Shown here piece after piece: positions 14,496 to 18,923 of a stretch of DNA of 18,923 nucleotides. The notes beneath the pieces are model-generated. The model was given only the letters and a program-made list of their open reading frames with translations, was not told the DNA's origin and ran no database searches. Made by a program: the position numbers and the translations under genes. The DNA is from JBHHZJ01 sp046758005. Its GTDB lineage: Bacteria; Pseudomonadota; Alphaproteobacteria; Kiloniellales; J153. Where the stretch lies: positions 1-18,923 of the forward strand of contig JBHHZJ010000070.1 in NCBI GenBank assembly GCA_046758005.1. Reading direction: 5' to 3'. How positions within the stretch are numbered: position 1 is the first letter of the stretch; each line of letters opens with the position of its first letter.

Positions 14496-15872
14496 CTAGG
14501 CCTTGCGCCAGGTGGTCTTCATCCAGTTGGCCGCCGCCGTGGAATCGTTGTGCGAGGTCCCCGGCTTCGGCCAGTTGGGCGGCGCCGTGATGTTGCGGAC
14601 CGGGATCGTGATGATGGACTCCGGATCCCAGACCGGGAACGGATAATCGGGCAGGTTCTTGCTGAGCCCCGTCAGGGTGTCTTTGTAGCCCTGGTGGTTG
14701 TCCGGCCGGATATAGATGTAGCCGGCCGGCGCATCCAAGCCCATGCCCTCGAGCTGACTGATGATGGCGTCGTCCTCCGGCCAGCCGCCGGTGAGTTGAT
14801 TCGCCTTCTCCACCGCGTTCTTGAAGAAGTAGAGCGCCGTATACGCACCCTCGGCCTCGAAATTGGGGTATTCGTTCCAGCGCTTGAAGTACCGCGCCAC
14901 GAAGGAGTCGTTGATGGGCCACCGCTTTTTCGTGGGGTAGGTGAAGTGGTAATTGGCGTGCACCCCCGCGAGGATTCCCTCCGGGTGGTCCTTTCCCAGG
15001 GCCTGCGGCGCCACGCCGAAGGCGAGCGTGGTGGCCACCTTCATCTTGTCGAACAGCCCGTAGCGCAGGGCCTGCTTGTAGAAGGCCACGTAGTCGCCGC
15101 CCCACAGGCCCACGATCAGGAGGTCCGGCCGGGCCGACAGGAGCTTCGTAATGTGCGGCGTGAAGTCGGTGGTGAACAACTTCGGCCACGCCTCGGCGAC
15201 GACTTCCGTTCCAGGCAGCAGGCTCTGAATCGCCAGGACGAAATGCTCATGCACGTTCCGGCCGTAGCTGTAGTCCGGCTGGATCGAGGCGATCTTGCGC
15301 GCCTCCGGCCAGTGGGTCGCCGCACCCACCGCCGCCGTTACCCCGTCCGCCGACTGGATGTTGGTGATGCGGAATATGTAGTGCGGGTTGGGGACCGCCT
15401 TGTCGAACAGGAAATCGGTGCATCCGTCGTTGAACAGGGTCAGCACCCCGAGCTCCTCGGCCACCGGGCCGAGAGCCGGCGTGTTGCCGCTCGAGATAAC
15501 GCCGGTGAAGAGGTCGATGCCCTCCGACAGCTTCATGCGCCGGAGTTCCTTGACGTTGGCGTCGGTGCCGGCCGCCTCGTCCGCCTTGATCGTCTCGATC
15601 ATGCGCTTGCCGAGCAGACCGCCCTCGGCGTTGATCTCCTCGGCGGCCAGAAGATGGCCCTTCAGACCCGGCTCGGACAGGACCGCGGCGGGGCCGGTGA
15701 GAAACGTCATGTGCCCGGTCTTAAAGGGCTTGTTCGGAACGTTTCCTTTGGGTGTAGCGGCTTGGCCAAGACGAGGACCGGCGAAGTATCCCGCCGCCGC
15801 TCCGGCGCCGACGGCGCCGACCGTCACGCCCAATCCGTTCAGGAAATCCCGACGGCTTACCTGATTGTCCAT
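14496..15872 (-). CDS. Tat-exported ABC transporter substrate-binding protein (LivK/Peripla_BP_6 type)
   Basis: 458 residues. The N-terminus carries a twin-arginine motif SRRDFLNG (R7, R8) followed by a weakly hydrophobic Gly/Ala-rich stretch, so export of the folded protein by Tat is expected. The mature part is a type I periplasmic binding protein: GHLLAAEEINAEGGLLGKRM, IDLFTGVISSGNTPALGPVAEE, HYIFRITNIQSADG, SYGRNVHEHF, PDLLIVGLWGGDYVAFYKQA and a late YTALYFFKNAVEKA. It is the first gene of the operon, and a GGGAGG ribosome site lies six bases before the ATG. It is longer than LivK (about 370), with a C-terminal extension (DYPFPVWDPESIITIPV, PPNWPKPGTSHND). Urea- and amide-binding relatives share such features, but I cannot assign the ligand. 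Confidence 0.9.
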   Translation of the reverse strand: MDNQVSRRDFLNGLGVTVGAVGAGAAAGYFAGPRLGQAATPKGNVPNKPFKTGHMTFLTGPAAVLSEPGLKGHLLAAEEINAEGGLLGKRMIETIKADEAAGTDANVKELRRMKLSEGIDLFTGVISSGNTPALGPVAEELGVLTLFNDGCTDFLFDKAVPNPHYIFRITNIQSADGVTAAVGAATHWPEARKIASIQPDYSYGRNVHEHFVLAIQSLLPGTEVVAEAWPKLFTTDFTPHITKLLSARPDLLIVGLWGGDYVAFYKQALRYGLFDKMKVATTLAFGVAPQALGKDHPEGILAGVHANYHFTYPTKKRWPINDSFVARYFKRWNEYPNFEAEGAYTALYFFKNAVEKANQLTGGWPEDDAIISQLEGMGLDAPAGYIYIRPDNHQGYKDTLTGLSKNLPDYPFPVWDPESIITIPVRNITAPPNWPKPGTSHNDSTAAANWMKTTWRKA

Positions 15873-15915
15873 GGTTTTCCTCCCTTCCTCGGTGGCAACA
15901 CATGCCTTTGGTCTT

Positions 15916-15934
15916 CGGAGGCCGAACGCCTCCG
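15916..15934. repeat. Perfect hairpin in 5' leader of transporter operon
   Basis: CGGAGGC (15916-15922) and GCCTCCG (15928-15934) are exact reverse complements around a five-base loop, 44-62 bases upstream of the substrate-binding protein ATG. It may act as an operator or as a leader RNA hairpin. The position just before the ribosome site makes expression control plausible. Confidence 0.5.
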
Positions 15935-16210
15935 TAGAGTGCTTGCTGCAGAATTTGTTCTCAGTTCTCCGCGGTCTAACGGGCGTTGCCGTCCGCCAAA
16001 GTTCGCAACGCGGCGGCGCGACGCGATGTTGTTTCGAACTCCCGCGTTCGCGTCCGATTCCGCAACAGCCTCTAGAAATTTATGGCTCCCCTACGAGCAG
16101 AGGTGGGGAACTAGTCGAAAACTATACCGAATTGCCTCGGGCAATGTCCAAGGAAAGCGCCCCTAACGTCGGCCGGCCGGTCAGCGCCCGGTTCTTTCCG
16201 GACTAACTGC

Positions 16211-16227
16211 CCCCGGCGCCGCCGGGG
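16211..16227. repeat. GC-rich hairpin in intergenic region
   Basis: CCCCGGC (16211-16217) and GCCGGGG (16221-16227) form a seven-base stem with a three-base loop. No T-run follows on either strand, so a terminator function is uncertain. Confidence 0.4.
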
Positions 16228-16391
16228 CCACTCTTCGGCGCAGAACCAGAGGTTCGGATATGGATGCATGGAAATGGACGCATGGAGTTTGCCGTCCCGG
16301 CTCGAAGTCGTTCCGGCGGGAGGGTGATCAATTTAGCGTGATCGCCGAGTGGCACCCGTCGCGCGAACCATGCGCCATTCGAACGGCTCGG

Positions 16392-16404
16392 TTCCAACTT
16401 GGAA
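16392..16404. promoter_or_regulatory. 13-base palindrome, possible operator (T-N11-A form)
   Basis: TTCCAA-C-TTGGAA is perfectly symmetrical and lies about 105-115 bases upstream of the PLP-enzyme ATG at 16508, directly before the weak -35 candidate at 16405. The T-N11-A shape fits the LysR-family binding pattern, but other regulator families use similar palindromes, and no regulator gene is near. Confidence 0.4.
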
Positions 16405-16507
16405 TTGGCTCGCCCCGTCCATTTTTCGTAATGTGACCCCAAGGGGGAGCCGAACGATCCAGCGATGTGAATTTCCATGATGCCCGGGGAGGGCGAGGTA
16501 GGGGGCC

Positions 16508-17515
16508 ATGCGCTTATCGCGATTTCCGAGAGTTCGCCTTTGTCATAGCCCGACGCCCCTGGAGCCGATGGAAAACCTGACGCGGCTCCTGGGCGGCCCG
16601 ACGCTTTACGTAAAGCGCGATGACTGCACGGGGCTGGCGACGGGCGGCAACAAGACTCGAAAGCTCGACTTCCTGATGGGAGATGCGCTGGCGCGGCGGG
16701 CGGACACGGTGGTCACCCAGGGCGCCGTACAGTCCAACCACGTTCGCCAAACGGCGGCGGCCGCGGCCAAGCTTGGACTCAAGTGTGAGATTCTCCTGGA
16801 ACGCCGGGTGCCGAATGTCGCCGAGGATTACGACTCAACCGGGAACGTGTTCCTCGATAGACTTTTTGGGGCCAGCATCGGTTTCCGTCCGGCGGGTCTC
16901 GACATGAACGCGGCTTGCGAGGAGTTGGCCGAGGAGCTTCGGCGGCGCGGCGCCGCACCCTACGTCATTCCCGGAGGCGGCTCCAATCGAGTCGGCGCCC
17001 TGGGCTACGTGAATGCCGCGCTGGAACTCGTGACCCAGGCCAACGAGGCGGGGCTGCGGATCGATTACGTCGTTCACGCCACGGGCAGCGCCGGAACGCA
17101 GGCGGGACTGCTGGTCGGGCTCGAGGGCTGCAACAGCGGCATCAAGGTTCTTGGGATCAGCGTGCGGCATCCCAAGAACAAGCAGGAAGAGGTCGTTTAC
17201 AACCTAGCGGCTGAGACGGCCGACTATGTCGGCGTCAGCCGAGGGCTTTCTCGCGATTGCGTGGTCGCGAGCGGCGACTATGTGGGCCCCGGCTACGGCC
17301 AACTCACGCCGGAGACGGCCGAGGCCATCAGAACCGTGGCACGGCAGGAAGGCGTCCTTCTCGACCCCGTGTACTCGGGCAAGGGCATGGCCGGGTTGAT
17401 CGCCTTGATCCGCCGGGGCTTTTTCTCGAAGGACGACAACGTGGTCTTCGTCCACACCGGCGGATCCGCGGCCCTGTTCGCGTACCCGTCGGTGGTTGCC
17501 GAAGAAGCGGCCTGA
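16508..17515 (+). CDS. cuyA: PLP-dependent L-cysteate sulfo-lyase / D-cysteine desulfhydrase family enzyme
   Basis: 335 residues, full length for the family. N-terminal RFPR..LCHSPTPLEPMENLTRLLGG, then the PLP lysine in GGNKTRKLDFL (K49), QSNHVRQTAAAAAKLGL, the phosphate loop ATGSAGTQAGL (191-200), and LDPVYSGKGMAGL (Y289-S290). ACC deaminases have YEGK at the last site, so that activity is unlikely. Within the D-cysteine desulfhydrase family, KRDDCTG.aTGGNKTRKL and GISVRHPKNKQEEVVYNLA match my memory of CuyA (L-cysteate to pyruvate, sulfite and ammonia) better than E. coli DcyD. This is recall, not a search. The ATG is preceded by a purine-rich stretch (GAGGTAGGGGG). It is followed 158 bases later by the threonine synthase-like gene. 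Confidence 0.8.
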   Translation: MRLSRFPRVRLCHSPTPLEPMENLTRLLGGPTLYVKRDDCTGLATGGNKTRKLDFLMGDALARRADTVVTQGAVQSNHVRQTAAAAAKLGLKCEILLERRVPNVAEDYDSTGNVFLDRLFGASIGFRPAGLDMNAACEELAEELRRRGAAPYVIPGGGSNRVGALGYVNAALELVTQANEAGLRIDYVVHATGSAGTQAGLLVGLEGCNSGIKVLGISVRHPKNKQEEVVYNLAAETADYVGVSRGLSRDCVVASGDYVGPGYGQLTPETAEAIRTVARQEGVLLDPVYSGKGMAGLIALIRRGFFSKDDNVVFVHTGGSAALFAYPSVVAEEAA

Positions 17516-17673
17516 CCCTCGGCCGCTCGTTTGTTCGAGACGGTTGGGGGGCTCACGGGGTACATACCATCGCGGGCCCGGCGTGCTTGGCGGGTTGTCG
17601 ACATGCTCGTGGGACTCGAGCGTCCGGACCGGGACACTGGGCATTCAGAACCGACGGGGAAATCTCCGACAAT

Positions 17674-18921
<1,248 letters not shown>

Positions 18922-18923
18922 CC

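Larger units (their letters stand above)
15873..16507. other. 635-base divergent intergenic region
   Basis: Separates the minus-strand transporter operon from the plus-strand PLP-enzyme genes, so both promoters should lie here. Open frames in it (for example 16203-16478 minus, 15865-16206 plus) lack domain features and ribosome sites and I reject them. Visible structure: a leader hairpin (15916-15934), a GC hairpin (16211-16227) and a 13-base palindrome (16392-16404). I found no convincing sigma-70 promoter; TTGGCT (16405-16410) with TAATGT (16429-16434) at an 18-base spacing is the best weak candidate for the plus-strand genes. No regulator gene adjoins. Confidence 0.6.

Noticed and set aside
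14298..16166. 622-codon plus-strand open frame
   Set aside because: Antisense to the Tat-exported binding protein gene, whose family match is unambiguous.
16203..16478. 91-residue minus-strand open frame in the divergent intergenic region
   Set aside because: No signal peptide, domain or ribosome site; it overlaps the probable promoter region of the PLP-enzyme genes.
16508..17515. ACC deaminase identity for the first PLP enzyme
   Set aside because: The site that reads YEGK in ACC deaminases reads YSGK here, and the rest fits the desulfhydrase/sulfo-lyase branch better.
17257..17673. 139-residue N-terminal extension of the threonine synthase-like frame
   Set aside because: It lies inside and antiphase to the end of the preceding gene, is Arg/Gly rich, and has no counterpart in threonine synthases.

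Overview
This GC-rich window most likely comes from an alphaproteobacterium of Rhodospirillales type. That placement is inferred from base composition, the gene families and CtrA-like TTAA-N7-TTAA sites; there is no rRNA or other marker gene. I see no tRNA or rRNA gene, CRISPR array, insertion sequence or phage gene. Apart from the two genes at the right end, everything is on the minus strand.

Left part (184-3839): a surface-fibre cluster. A tandem-domain DUF4402 protein, two single-domain DUF4402 proteins and a PapD-like periplasmic chaperone follow one another in transcription order, all with export signals. No usher gene is visible; it could lie left of the window, because bases 1-183 hold no gene I can support. 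Two intergenic regions here carry perfect TTAA-N7-TTAA boxes and a third carries a TTAACCAT half-site, so the cluster may be under cell-cycle control by CtrA.

Central part (4055-15872): one long minus-strand operon built on a branched-chain amino acid (HAAT/Liv) ABC importer. It runs Tat-exported substrate-binding protein, a large secreted two-module protein, LivH, LivM, LivG, LivF, a secreted 379-residue protein, a small cupredoxin-like protein, and a 928-residue polytopic membrane protein. The two-module protein is about 770 residues from its likely start. Its first half is a paralogue of the 379-residue protein, and its second half is a paralogue of the C-terminal 380 residues of the membrane protein. 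The same pair of modules is therefore present twice in one operon: once fused and soluble, once split with the second half attached to a membrane domain bearing a six-cysteine cluster. The break appears to fall inside a region resembling the oligopeptide-binding (SBP_bac_5) fold. I do not recognise this arrangement as a described system, and it is the main finding. The substrate is unknown.

Right part (15873-18921): a 635-base divergent intergenic region, then two plus-strand fold-type II PLP enzymes. The first belongs to the D-cysteine desulfhydrase family and looks closest to L-cysteate sulfo-lyase (CuyA). The second is a threonine synthase-like enzyme. A sulfonate or sulfur amino acid theme shared with the divergent transporter is possible but unproven.
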